From positions 1 to 5,204 of the forward strand of contig JAAFHE010000326.1 in the NCBI GenBank assembly GCA_013298265.1: 5,204 bases of DNA. The letters are read 5' to 3'. Numbering within the stretch: position 1 is the stretch's first letter; each line of letters begins with the position of its first letter. Made by a program: the position numbers and the translations under genes. Under the pieces are notes generated by a model that was given only the letters and a program-made list of their open reading frames with translations, was not told the origin of the DNA and did not search any database. The stretch is from Lysobacterales bacterium (GTDB lineage: Bacteria; Pseudomonadota; Gammaproteobacteria; Xanthomonadales; Rhodanobacteraceae). This document shows positions 1 to 5,204 of the stretch, piece after piece.

Positions 1-607
1 TAGCAATGACTATTGCGCGCTCACGTTGCTGCGGGAGTCCGAACCTGCTCAGAAACTCGACATCTGAGCGAACACGATAGCCCGAGCTTTCCAGCCTTCC
101 CACAAGGCGCCGGTGATGATGTTTGAAGTTGCCCGTGATCAGCTCTCGGGCGTTTTCCATGATGAACACATCAGGTAGCAGATGGGCGGCGTAATCGCCG
201 CTGACGCCTATAAGAGAGTTCCGCGACTTGTCAATCTGGTGATTCGATGGATTCGCTCGCGAGATGTCTGTGCAAGGTGCGCATGAAATCAGAACTGATA
301 GCTGTCGCGGTTCGAGATTCATCAGACCGGCGAGTTCGCCGGGCGAAGTCATTCCCAGATCAACATTCAGCGGACGCAGGCCGTGGTTTGCGTAATAGGT
401 CGCGTTGCACTCGGTAGCGCCTAAACCACTCGACGGTTTTCCCACTTCAAGATCAGCGGCCGCGACGAGCTGGAACTCCCGTCTAGCGACAAAGCCTGCG
501 GAGGTTCCTCCACCACAGCTGAACAGGTCGACTACTTGGTGAGCCACGTGCTTGTTAAGTCCATCTCGGCGTAAAGCGACAGACCAGTATGCCCAGCTGT
601 TCCGCAT
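1..607 (-). CDS. C5 DNA cytosine methyltransferase, N-terminal part (runs off left edge)
   Basis: The first 202 codons of a DNA (cytosine-5) methyltransferase, which transfers a methyl group from S-adenosylmethionine to cytosine in DNA. The frame is open to the window edge. Numbering from the ATG at 607-605: motif I (SAM binding) DLFSCGGGTSAGF at 27-39; motif IV CAPCTDIS at 109-116 with catalytic Cys112; motif VI FIMENARE at 148-155 with the ENxRE core; motif VIII QQRER at 193-197. The residue after the catalytic Cys is Thr rather than the usual Gln of PCQ. The target-recognition domain and motifs IX-X lie outside the window. Start: the ATG at 607 leaves 29 bases after the upstream prtN-like stop; a GTG at 547-545 (six codons before motif I) is the alternative. 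Neither has a strong Shine-Dalgarno sequence. The context is a phage/island gene set, where such enzymes often protect DNA from restriction; that role is inferred. The family call is firm. Confidence 0.9.
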   Translation of the reverse strand, partial: MRNSWAYWSVALRRDGLNKHVAHQVVDLFSCGGGTSAGFVARREFQLVAAADLEVGKPSSGLGATECNATYYANHGLRPLNVDLGMTSPGELAGLMNLEPRQLSVLISCAPCTDISRANPSNHQIDKSRNSLIGVSGDYAAHLLPDVFIMENARELITGNFKHHHRRLVGRLESSGYRVRSDVEFLSRFGLPQQRERAIVIA

Positions 608-636
608 TCGACCAGTGGGTGGATGACCGAAGTTTC

Positions 637-894
637 CTAGGCGCGCTGTCCGTTGAGGCGGCGCCAGTCCTCGGCTGCCTTCGACCGCTGGGAGTCAACA
701 TACGCAGCGAGCTCGACGACGCCCACCAGCCAGGGCGATTTCTGAGTGCCTATCCTGAAAGCCGGCACTGGCAAGATCTGACGTGATGCTCTCTTCGCCG
801 CTTCCTCTGCACTTAAGCCAAACAAGTGCGCGCACCGGTCAAGCGGTATTTGCCCAGTACCGTACTCAGCTAGCATTAAAAACATAGTGTTCAT
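637..894 (-). CDS. PrtN-family (pyocin activator) small regulator
   Basis: An 85-residue protein resembling the pyocin activator PrtN family, small putative DNA-binding regulators common in prophages and islands. In Pseudomonas aeruginosa PrtN activates pyocin genes; the function of the island homologues is mostly unknown. Family hallmarks seen: N-terminus MNTMFLMLAEYG, then IPLDRCAHLFGL (residues 16-27), AKRASRQILPVPAFR (33-47) and the QKSPWLVGVVELAAYVDSQR block (51-70). The length is normal for the family. The ATG at 894 is chosen because members begin MNTxFLLMAxY. There is no clear Shine-Dalgarno sequence, but the ATG lies only 2 bases after a TAG (899-897) that closes one frame of the methyltransferase remnant, so translation may have been coupled. 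A second methyltransferase follows 29 bases downstream on the same strand, suggesting one transcript. The family assignment is from memory of its consensus; whether it still activates anything here cannot be seen. Confidence 0.85.
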   Translation of the reverse strand: MNTMFLMLAEYGTGQIPLDRCAHLFGLSAEEAAKRASRQILPVPAFRIGTQKSPWLVGVVELAAYVDSQRSKAAEDWRRLNGQRA

Positions 895-896
895 GG

Positions 897-1082
897 CTAT
901 AGAATCAGGTCGGAGTACGCGCCGACGAACTCTGCGACGAGCGGGGCAACGATTGCATTGCCGTAACCGCGGCTTCGCACCATTCGGGCGGGAGCCCCAT
1001 CAACCAACGGGAATGTGCCGGGTTCAACTGGCCGGAAGGTGCCGTCACGGCATCCGATCCAGTCAGCATTTGCCCAGAAGCC
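897..1082 (-). other. Second-frame methyltransferase C-terminus overlapping the remnant
   Basis: Read one frame away from the GWPTP remnant, the same strand gives about 61 codons that also look like a cytosine methyltransferase C-terminus. Seen: [14 protein letters not shown], then [17 protein letters not shown], then [16 protein letters not shown] (bases about 971-924). The GNAI-x-P core is the motif X signature of C5 methyltransferases. The frame stays open to a TAG at 899-897, 2 bases before the prtN-like ATG. Upstream of about 1082 this frame stops resembling the family, while the other frame does resemble it. The two frames therefore overlap over roughly 905-1082, each with recognisable family sequence. 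It may be a frameshifted ancestral end or an overprinted segment. It is listed separately because the frame differs; it is not claimed as an independent gene. Confidence 0.55.
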
Positions 1083-1363
1083 GTGAAGCGGGCAGGTCCG
1101 ACGCTTTCTGGCAGAGTTGCGTGATTCGGGGTTGCCCGTTTGTAGCGGTTCGGCCCGGATTCCCACTCGCTCGCAAGCATCGTCGGCCAGCCGCTTAGAG
1201 AAACTGTCTTGCGGCTGCTGTCGTTGTTGCCCGCGGCGTTGTTGTTTCCATTCTGCGGTGGCGTGCCTGCCATTGGCGTCGGCCATCCCGTCAGCTTCGC
1301 TTGCAGACTGGATATATTTCTGGGACACCCAGAAACGCCGCCGGGACAAAACCGGTAGAACAA
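905..1363 (-). pseudogene. C-terminal remnant of phage-type DNA cytosine methyltransferase (GWPTP-repeat type)
   Basis: An open frame of 152 codons (TTG start at best) whose sequence matches, from memory, the C-terminal region of large phage-encoded proteins annotated as DNA cytosine methyltransferases. Seen: [16 protein letters not shown] at residues 24-39, [10 protein letters not shown] at 45-54, a second LSGWPT at 56-61, [11 protein letters not shown] at 95-105, and [16 protein letters not shown] at 113-128. The last resembles the LTPREaxxLxGFPxxW region before motif X. No SAM-binding motif I or catalytic PC motif is present. Recognisable homology begins only near base 1295, and nothing upstream to about 1650 continues it, so the N-terminal catalytic part is missing. 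It ends with TGA at 907-905, 10 bases before the prtN-like ATG. It is most likely a decayed gene end left by rearrangement at the island border. A short functional peptide is possible but unsupported. Confidence 0.7.
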
Positions 1364-1428
1364 TCGGAGGAGAAGGCGGATGGGATCGCCCAGAAACTGA
1401 CAGAAATTGCAGGATTCCCGGTGTCCAC

Positions 1429-1452
1429 GAATTCGCGCGGGAATTCGCGGGT
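1429..1452. repeat. 12-bp tandem repeat with two EcoRI sites
   Basis: GAATTCGCGCGG at 1429-1440 is followed directly by GAATTCGCGGGT at 1441-1452. The first nine bases are identical and a tenth differs by one change. A related CAGGAGTTCGTG follows at 1456-1467. No function is assigned. It lies in the gene-free junction and could be a duplication footprint or a protein-binding repeat. Confidence 0.6.
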
Positions 1453-1459
1453 ATCCAGG

Positions 1460-1483
1460 AGTTCGTGTCGCAGAGAACGAACT
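1460..1483. repeat. 7-bp perfect inverted repeat (possible operator or recombination site)
   Basis: AGTTCGT at 1460-1466 pairs with ACGAACT at 1477-1483 across a 10-base spacer. The centre-to-centre distance of 17 bases allows a dimeric protein to contact both arms. It lies between the island remnant and dusA. The sequence alone does not say whether it is an operator, a recombinase arm or chance. Confidence 0.35.
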
Positions 1484-1570
1484 GCCGCCGTTCCAGTTCC
1501 GCGTCCGCTCAGTGCTTGCAGCTTCGGCAAAATTAGTGCCTCGTGCGATGATACCCGGCGCCCCGCGGCC

Positions 1571-1605
1571 GGTTTCTGGCGGTGGGCCTGATTCCCACGG
1601 AAACC
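1571..1605. terminator. Imperfect hairpin upstream of dusA (possible terminator or leader structure)
   Basis: GGTTTC (1571-1576) pairs with GAAACC (1600-1605), and inside it GTGGG (1582-1586) pairs with CCCAC (1594-1598) around a 7-base loop, with an asymmetric internal bulge. Only the short, broken T-run TTGCTTTG follows, so it is a weak candidate for an intrinsic terminator on the plus strand. It could equally be a structured dusA leader. It sits 53 bases before the chosen dusA ATG. Confidence 0.35.
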
Positions 1606-1657
1606 TTGCTTTGCCGGCGTGTCGAGCGCCCGGCCAAGCCGCCGGATTGCAGCACTG

Positions 1658-2674
1658 ATGAGTCAGACGGAAACGGAAAAGCCTGTGTCGTCAGTAGATT
1701 GCGCCGCGTGGCGCGTGAGCGTCGCGCCGATGATGGACTGGACCGACCGGCATTGCCGCTATTTCCACCGGCTGCTGTCGCCGCATGCGCGGCTGTATAC
1801 GGAGATGGTGACGTCGGCGGCGCTGGTGCACGGCAATCGTATGCATCTGTTGCGACATAGCGCCTTCGAGCAGCCGGTGGCGCTGCAGCTAGGCGGATCG
1901 GAGCCGGCTGAGCTGGCGCTGGCGGCGCGCTTTGGCGAGGACGCCGGCTATGCGGAGATCAACCTCAACGTCGGATGTCCGTCGGACCGGGTGCAGTCGG
2001 GGCGTTTCGGCGCCTGCCTGATGCGTGAGCCGGCGCTGGTCGCCGACTGTGTCACGGCGATGCGCGCCGAGGTGCGCATCCCGGTCACGGTGAAGTGCCG
2101 CATCGGTGTCGACGAGCAGGACGACTACCACGATCTGCAGCAGTTCACCGCCGGCCTGGTCGACGCCGGCGTCGAGGTGCTGATCGTGCATGCGCGCAAG
2201 GCCTGGCTGCAGGGCCTGTCGCCGAAGGAGAACCGGGAGGTCCCGCCGCTCAACTATGCGCGGGTCTATGCGCTGAAGAAGGATTTTCCCAGGCTGTGCG
2301 TCGTCATCAACGGCGGCATCACGAGTGACACTGCCGTGATCGAGCACCTGGCGCACGTCGATGGCGTCATGCTGGGGCGCGCCGCGTATCACGATCCCTA
2401 TGTGCTCGCGCGCGTCGAGCACGCGTTGTATGGCGAACCGCTGCCAGAACGTGACGCGGTGATCGAGCGGATGCTGCCGTACATCGAGGCCGAGCTGGCC
2501 CAGGGCACGGCGCTCAAGCACATCACGCGGCATCTGCTGGGGCTGTATCAGGGCTTGCCGGGTGCACGCGGCTTCCGCCGAGTGCTGAGCGAGCGTTCGC
2601 ATCGCAGTGATGCGGGGCTGGAGGTGATCCGTGCAGCGCTGGAGCAACGTCATGCGCTGCTTGCGGCGGCCTGA
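1658..2674 (+). CDS. dusA: tRNA-dihydrouridine(20/20a) synthase DusA
   Basis: A 338-residue flavoenzyme that reduces uridine to 5,6-dihydrouridine in the D-loop of tRNA (positions 20/20a in studied DusA enzymes), using FMN and NADPH in the cytoplasm. Seen, numbered from the ATG at 1658: [14 protein letters not shown] at 21-34 (FMN site and DusA signature), LYTEMVT at 46-52, [20 protein letters not shown] at 103-122 with catalytic acid Cys107, VKCRIG at 145-150, [16 protein letters not shown] at 178-193 (DusA-specific), and the FMN phosphate-binding INGGI (217-221) and [10 protein letters not shown] (238-247). The length is normal, so the gene is intact. The GTG at 1619 would add 13 residues unlike the family, so the ATG is preferred; its Shine-Dalgarno sequence is weak. 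The first ~50 bases are less GC-rich than the rest, fitting replacement of the 5' end by an inserted island. The 3' end overlaps the next gene by 23 bases. Confidence 0.97.
   Translation: MSQTETEKPVSSVDCAAWRVSVAPMMDWTDRHCRYFHRLLSPHARLYTEMVTSAALVHGNRMHLLRHSAFEQPVALQLGGSEPAELALAARFGEDAGYAEINLNVGCPSDRVQSGRFGACLMREPALVADCVTAMRAEVRIPVTVKCRIGVDEQDDYHDLQQFTAGLVDAGVEVLIVHARKAWLQGLSPKENREVPPLNYARVYALKKDFPRLCVVINGGITSDTAVIEHLAHVDGVMLGRAAYHDPYVLARVEHALYGEPLPERDAVIERMLPYIEAELAQGTALKHITRHLLGLYQGLPGARGFRRVLSERSHRSDAGLEVIRAALEQRHALLAAA
1712..1756 (+). other. Candidate integration (att) region in the 5' end of dusA
   Basis: This conserved stretch encodes [15 protein letters not shown]. The 5' end of dusA is a known target for a family of tyrosine integrases that place prophages and islands next to the gene while keeping it readable. 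Phage-type genes end just upstream here, and base composition changes at about 1710. The exact core cannot be fixed without the other island end or an empty relative. No second copy of this stretch occurs in the window. Confidence 0.45.
2620..2644 (+). promoter_or_regulatory. Ribosome-binding sites for the sensor gene inside dusA
   Basis: GGAGGTGAT at 2620-2628 is a near-perfect Shine-Dalgarno sequence, 6 bases before an in-frame GTG at 2631. GGAG at 2641-2644 lies 7 bases before the ATG at 2652. Both are within the dusA coding sequence. They support translation of the downstream gene from a dusA transcript and leave two usable starts. Confidence 0.6.
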
Positions 2675-5204
2675 GCGCGGGTTTGCGCTGTTCGCCGCGC
2701 TGGCCCTGCCGGTGCTGGCGGCCGCCGCGCCGGTTCGCGTCGACGGTCCGGCGCCGGAGCCGCGCGAGCGGCTTGAATGGGCTGCGCTACGCCGTTACAG
2801 CACGGCCGACGGCCTGCCGCAGAACACCATCCATGCCCTGGTCCAGGATCGTGCGGGTTACGTGTACGCCGGCACCGAAGACGGCCTGGCCCAGTTCGAC
2901 GGCCGTTTGTGGACACGCATCGATCTGCCCGAACGTGCGGGCGTGCGGCCGTATGTGATGCATCTGGCGGCTACCGGCGACGGCGCGCTGTGGATAGGTA
3001 CCGACAGCGTCGGACTGTGGCGGCGCGATGCCGAAGGCCGGGTCGAGCCGATCGCTGGCCTGCCGCTCGATCTGTCGCTCGAGGCGCTGCAGCCGCGGGA
3101 TGCGGCAACGGTTTATGCAGGCACGCCGCGCGGGGTCTATCGCTGCGTCGTGACCGGCTGTCACCTGATTGAAGCGACCAGGAAGCTTGAAGTCGCCGTG
3201 CTGCTGACCGGCACCGGCCCGGCCGGGCCCGCGCTGTGGATCGGCACGAACGAGGCCGGAGTGTTTCGCCTCGATGATCCGGACGGTGTCGCGGCACTGT
3301 CCGACTGGCACCTGGGCAAGGCCGACGGCCTGCCCAACGACGCCGTGCGCGGACTCGCGTTCTGGGGCGGCAAGGACGGACGCGACCTATGGATAGGCAC
3401 CGGCCGCGGCCTTGCGCGCCTGACTGAAAAATCGCTCGTTGTATACGATGCAAAAACCGGATTTCCGGAAGGTACGGCCGCGCCGTTGCTGCCCAGTGCC
3501 GAACGTGACGGCACACCGATTCTGCGTGTCGGCCTGGCTCGCGCGGGCCTGGCCGAGGTTCGTGAGGACGGCCGCGTGCGTCTGGTCACGCGGGCCGACG
3601 GACTGCCCGAAGACGGCGTGCGCAGTCTGCTCGAAACCGGCGAAAGTCCGCAGCATCGCGTGCTTTGGCTCGGCACAACGTCGTCCGGCGTGGCGCGGCG
3701 CGAGCCTGGCCGCTGGGCCTCGCTCGACGAGCGTCATGGTCTGCCGCATCGTGTCGTGTTCGGCGTCGGCAGCGTGCGTTTCCCCGATGGGGTGGAATCG
3801 CCGTGGATCGGAACGGTCGAAGGGCCGGCGCGCTGGATGGGCGGAACCTGGCAGCGCTTCCTGCCGCAGCCGTTCCAGCGCGCGACCGTGTTCGCCGCGT
3901 TGCGCGACGGCGCGACGCTGTGGCTGGCCAGCGACCAGGGATTGATCGGCCTTGAAGCGGGCCGTGTTCGCCATTACAGCGCCGACAACAGCCGCTTGCC
4001 GGGGCTGACCGTGCTCGATGTGGTCGCGCAGGATACGGCCGACGGCCATGTGCTCTGGATCGCGACGCGGCACGGGTTGGCGCGCCTGCGTGGCGATCGG
4101 GTCGATGCGGAGGCGCTGCCGCTCGGCGACGGATCGCCGACCGTGCGCAAGCTGCTGCTCGCGCCGGCGAACGACGCGCGCGAACGCCTGTGGGCGGCGA
4201 CGTCCGACGGTCTGGCCTGGCGTGGCGACAGCGGCTGGCAGCACGTGCCTGAGGGCTGCCTGCCGAGCGCGGAACTGCTCGATATGCAGTTGCAGCGCGG
4301 ACCGGACGGACGCGGCGCGCTGTGGGTCGCGAGCCGCGCCGGCATCGTGCGTGTCGATCTCGGCGCTGCGCTGCGCTGCGTGCGCCTGCCTGCGGAGGCG
4401 CGGCCGCCGGGGCAGATCTACCAGCAGGCGATCGACCCGTCGGGCCGCCTGTACGTGTTCGGCTCCGACGGCGTCACGCGCTACACCTTTGCCGATCCGC
4501 AGGCGGCCGAGCCTGCGCTGCGGCAGATTACGCGCTTCGGCATCGAGGACGGCCTGCCCGGCCTTGAGTTCAATCGCGCGAGTCATATCGACGCGCAGGG
4601 CCGCATCTGGGCCGGTGGCGTCGACGGCCTCGCGTTGTATGACCCTGGACAGGAGTCCGCCGCGGGTCCGGCCGCGCCGCTGCGGTTGCGCCAGGCGGCG
4701 ACCGAGCGCGGTACACCGCTCAAGCCCGGCGCCGTGCTCGCCGCCGGCGACGACAGCCTGCGCGCCGAAGTCGCATTACTCGCCTACGAGCGGCCGCACG
4801 AGATCCGCTACAACGCCGAACTGGTTGGCCTGCGCGACCACAGCGCGGAATGGGGCAGTGCCTCGCGCTTCCAGTTCAGCCGTCTGCCGCCGGGCGACTA
4901 CACCTTGCGCCTGCGCGCGCGTGACGCGTTTGCGGTGGAAGCGGAGCCGGTCGAGATTCCGTTCCGTCTGCGCGCGCCCTGGTGGCAGACGCCGCCGGCG
5001 CTGGCCGCGTTCGGCCTGGCCTTGCTCCTGCTCGGCGTGCTCGCCGGACGCTGGCGCAACGCTGCCCTTGCGCGACGCGCGCAGCGTCTGCAGCACGAAG
5101 TTGCAACACGCACGCGCGAGCTGGCCGACGCCAACCGGCGCCTCGAACACGCGTCGCTGACCGATCCGTTGACCGGCCTGTGGAACCGGCGGCATTTCGC
5201 GCTC
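2652..5204 (+). CDS. Membrane sensor diguanylate cyclase: two-propeller Reg_prop, Y_Y_Y, GGDEF (3' end outside window)
   Basis: An open frame of 851 codons continuing past the right edge. Signal peptide at about 1-27 (arginines, then a hydrophobic FALFAALALPVLAAA). Beta-propeller repeats of the LWIGTxxGLxRL type have cores near residues 72, 114, 155, 196, 247, 292, 339, 385, 424, 469, 514, 558, 601 and 653. These fourteen fit two seven-bladed Reg_prop propellers in the periplasm. A Y_Y_Y domain spans about 703-765, a membrane helix about 783-799, and a charged coiled coil about 800-833. The GGDEF domain starts LTDPLTGLWNRRHF at 836-849. Such proteins bind an unknown ligand outside and make cyclic di-GMP inside. 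The GG(D/E)EF active site is not in view, so activity is unproven. The ATG at 2652 is chosen for its RBS and signal peptide; the GTG at 2631 would add 7 residues. It overlaps dusA by 23 bases, suggesting coupled translation. Confidence 0.92.
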   Translation, partial: MRCLRRPERGFALFAALALPVLAAAAPVRVDGPAPEPRERLEWAALRRYSTADGLPQNTIHALVQDRAGYVYAGTEDGLAQFDGRLWTRIDLPERAGVRPYVMHLAATGDGALWIGTDSVGLWRRDAEGRVEPIAGLPLDLSLEALQPRDAATVYAGTPRGVYRCVVTGCHLIEATRKLEVAVLLTGTGPAGPALWIGTNEAGVFRLDDPDGVAALSDWHLGKADGLPNDAVRGLAFWGGKDGRDLWIGTGRGLARLTEKSLVVYDAKTGFPEGTAAPLLPSAERDGTPILRVGLARAGLAEVREDGRVRLVTRADGLPEDGVRSLLETGESPQHRVLWLGTTSSGVARREPGRWASLDERHGLPHRVVFGVGSVRFPDGVESPWIGTVEGPARWMGGTWQRFLPQPFQRATVFAALRDGATLWLASDQGLIGLEAGRVRHYSADNSRLPGLTVLDVVAQDTADGHVLWIATRHGLARLRGDRVDAEALPLGDGSPTVRKLLLAPANDARERLWAATSDGLAWRGDSGWQHVPEGCLPSAELLDMQLQRGPDGRGALWVASRAGIVRVDLGAALRCVRLPAEARPPGQIYQQAIDPSGRLYVFGSDGVTRYTFADPQAAEPALRQITRFGIEDGLPGLEFNRASHIDAQGRIWAGGVDGLALYDPGQESAAGPAAPLRLRQAATERGTPLKPGAVLAAGDDSLRAEVALLAYERPHEIRYNAELVGLRDHSAEWGSASRFQFSRLPPGDYTLRLRARDAFAVEAEPVEIPFRLRAPWWQTPPALAAFGLALLLLGVLAGRWRNAALARRAQRLQHEVATRTRELADANRRLEHASLTDPLTGLWNRRHFAL

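Larger units (their letters stand above)
1364..1657. other. Gene-free junction between island and dusA
   Basis: About 290 bases with no open frame on either strand that resembles a known protein. It separates the divergent minus-strand island genes from plus-strand dusA and so should hold the dusA promoter, but I see no convincing -35/-10 pair. It contains a 10-base near-tandem repeat (CAGAAACTGA / CAGAAATTGC, 1391-1410), a 12-base tandem repeat with two GAATTC sites, a 7-bp inverted repeat and a hairpin, described separately. No integrase, tRNA or insertion-sequence end is recognisable. Confidence 0.6.

Noticed and set aside
1291..1530. Minus-strand open frame of 79 codons just upstream of the methyltransferase remnant
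   Set aside because: I considered it as the missing upstream part of the methyltransferase, but it has no methyltransferase motif and ends in a different frame from the GWPTP sequence.
1117..1536. Plus-strand open frames across 887-1658, including one of 139 codons
   Set aside because: They run opposite the methyltransferase remnant or through the repeats, overlap each other in different frames and resemble no family.
1619..1657. GTG at 1619 as the dusA start
   Set aside because: It would add 13 residues with no counterpart in DusA proteins I know. The ATG at 1658 gives the usual length.
1..1700. Search for an integrase, tRNA gene, CRISPR array or insertion-sequence ends
   Set aside because: No tyrosine or serine recombinase motifs, cloverleaf, regularly spaced repeats or terminal inverted repeats with a transposase were seen.
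1889..2653. Minus-strand open frame of 254 codons opposite dusA
   Set aside because: Antisense to a clear, full-length DusA; no domain seen.
3387..4586. Long minus-strand open frame of 399 codons opposite the sensor gene
   Set aside because: It lies wholly antisense to a continuous propeller-repeat protein, is arginine/alanine rich and has no recognisable domain. It is a typical GC-rich shadow.
4018..5160. Plus-strand open frame of 380 codons within the sensor gene
   Set aside because: It is frame-shifted relative to the propeller/Y_Y_Y/GGDEF frame, with low-complexity Arg/Ala/Ser/Cys sequence and no motif.

Overview
The window joins two unlike stretches of DNA. Bases 1 to about 1650 look like the end of a prophage or genomic island. 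All recognisable genes there lie on the minus strand and the sequence is visibly less GC-rich. From about 1710 onward the DNA is GC-rich and plus-strand, and looks like ordinary chromosome. The strong GC bias, the DusA-type tRNA-dihydrouridine synthase and the large propeller-plus-GGDEF sensor suggest a high-GC proteobacterium, possibly Xanthomonadales/Lysobacterales. That placement is an inference with low confidence.

Island part, read in its own minus-strand direction from dusA outward. First comes a 5'-truncated remnant of a phage-type DNA cytosine methyltransferase C-terminal region (905-1363). Its last 180 bases carry recognisable methyltransferase-family protein sequence in two different reading frames. 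Next is a small pyocin-activator (PrtN) family protein (637-894), starting 2 bases after the stop of one of those frames. Then comes the N-terminal 202 residues of a second C5 cytosine methyltransferase with motifs I, IV, VI and VIII, which runs off the left edge. No integrase is visible.

Junction (1364-1657). No convincing gene is present. It holds a 12-bp tandem repeat with two GAATTC sites, a 7-bp inverted repeat and a hairpin. The island ends directly upstream of the 5' end of dusA. The dusA 5' end is an established integration site for prophages and islands, and the first ~50 bases of dusA look compositionally unlike the rest of the gene. This suggests that the island may have supplied a new 5' end to dusA.

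Chromosomal part. dusA (1658-2674) encodes a full-length tRNA-dihydrouridine synthase A. Its last 23 bases overlap the start of a very large exported sensor (2652 to beyond the right edge). That protein has a signal peptide, about 14 beta-propeller repeats (fitting two seven-bladed propellers), a Y_Y_Y domain, one membrane segment, a short coiled coil and the beginning of a GGDEF domain. It is probably a membrane diguanylate cyclase that senses a periplasmic signal and is translationally coupled to dusA.
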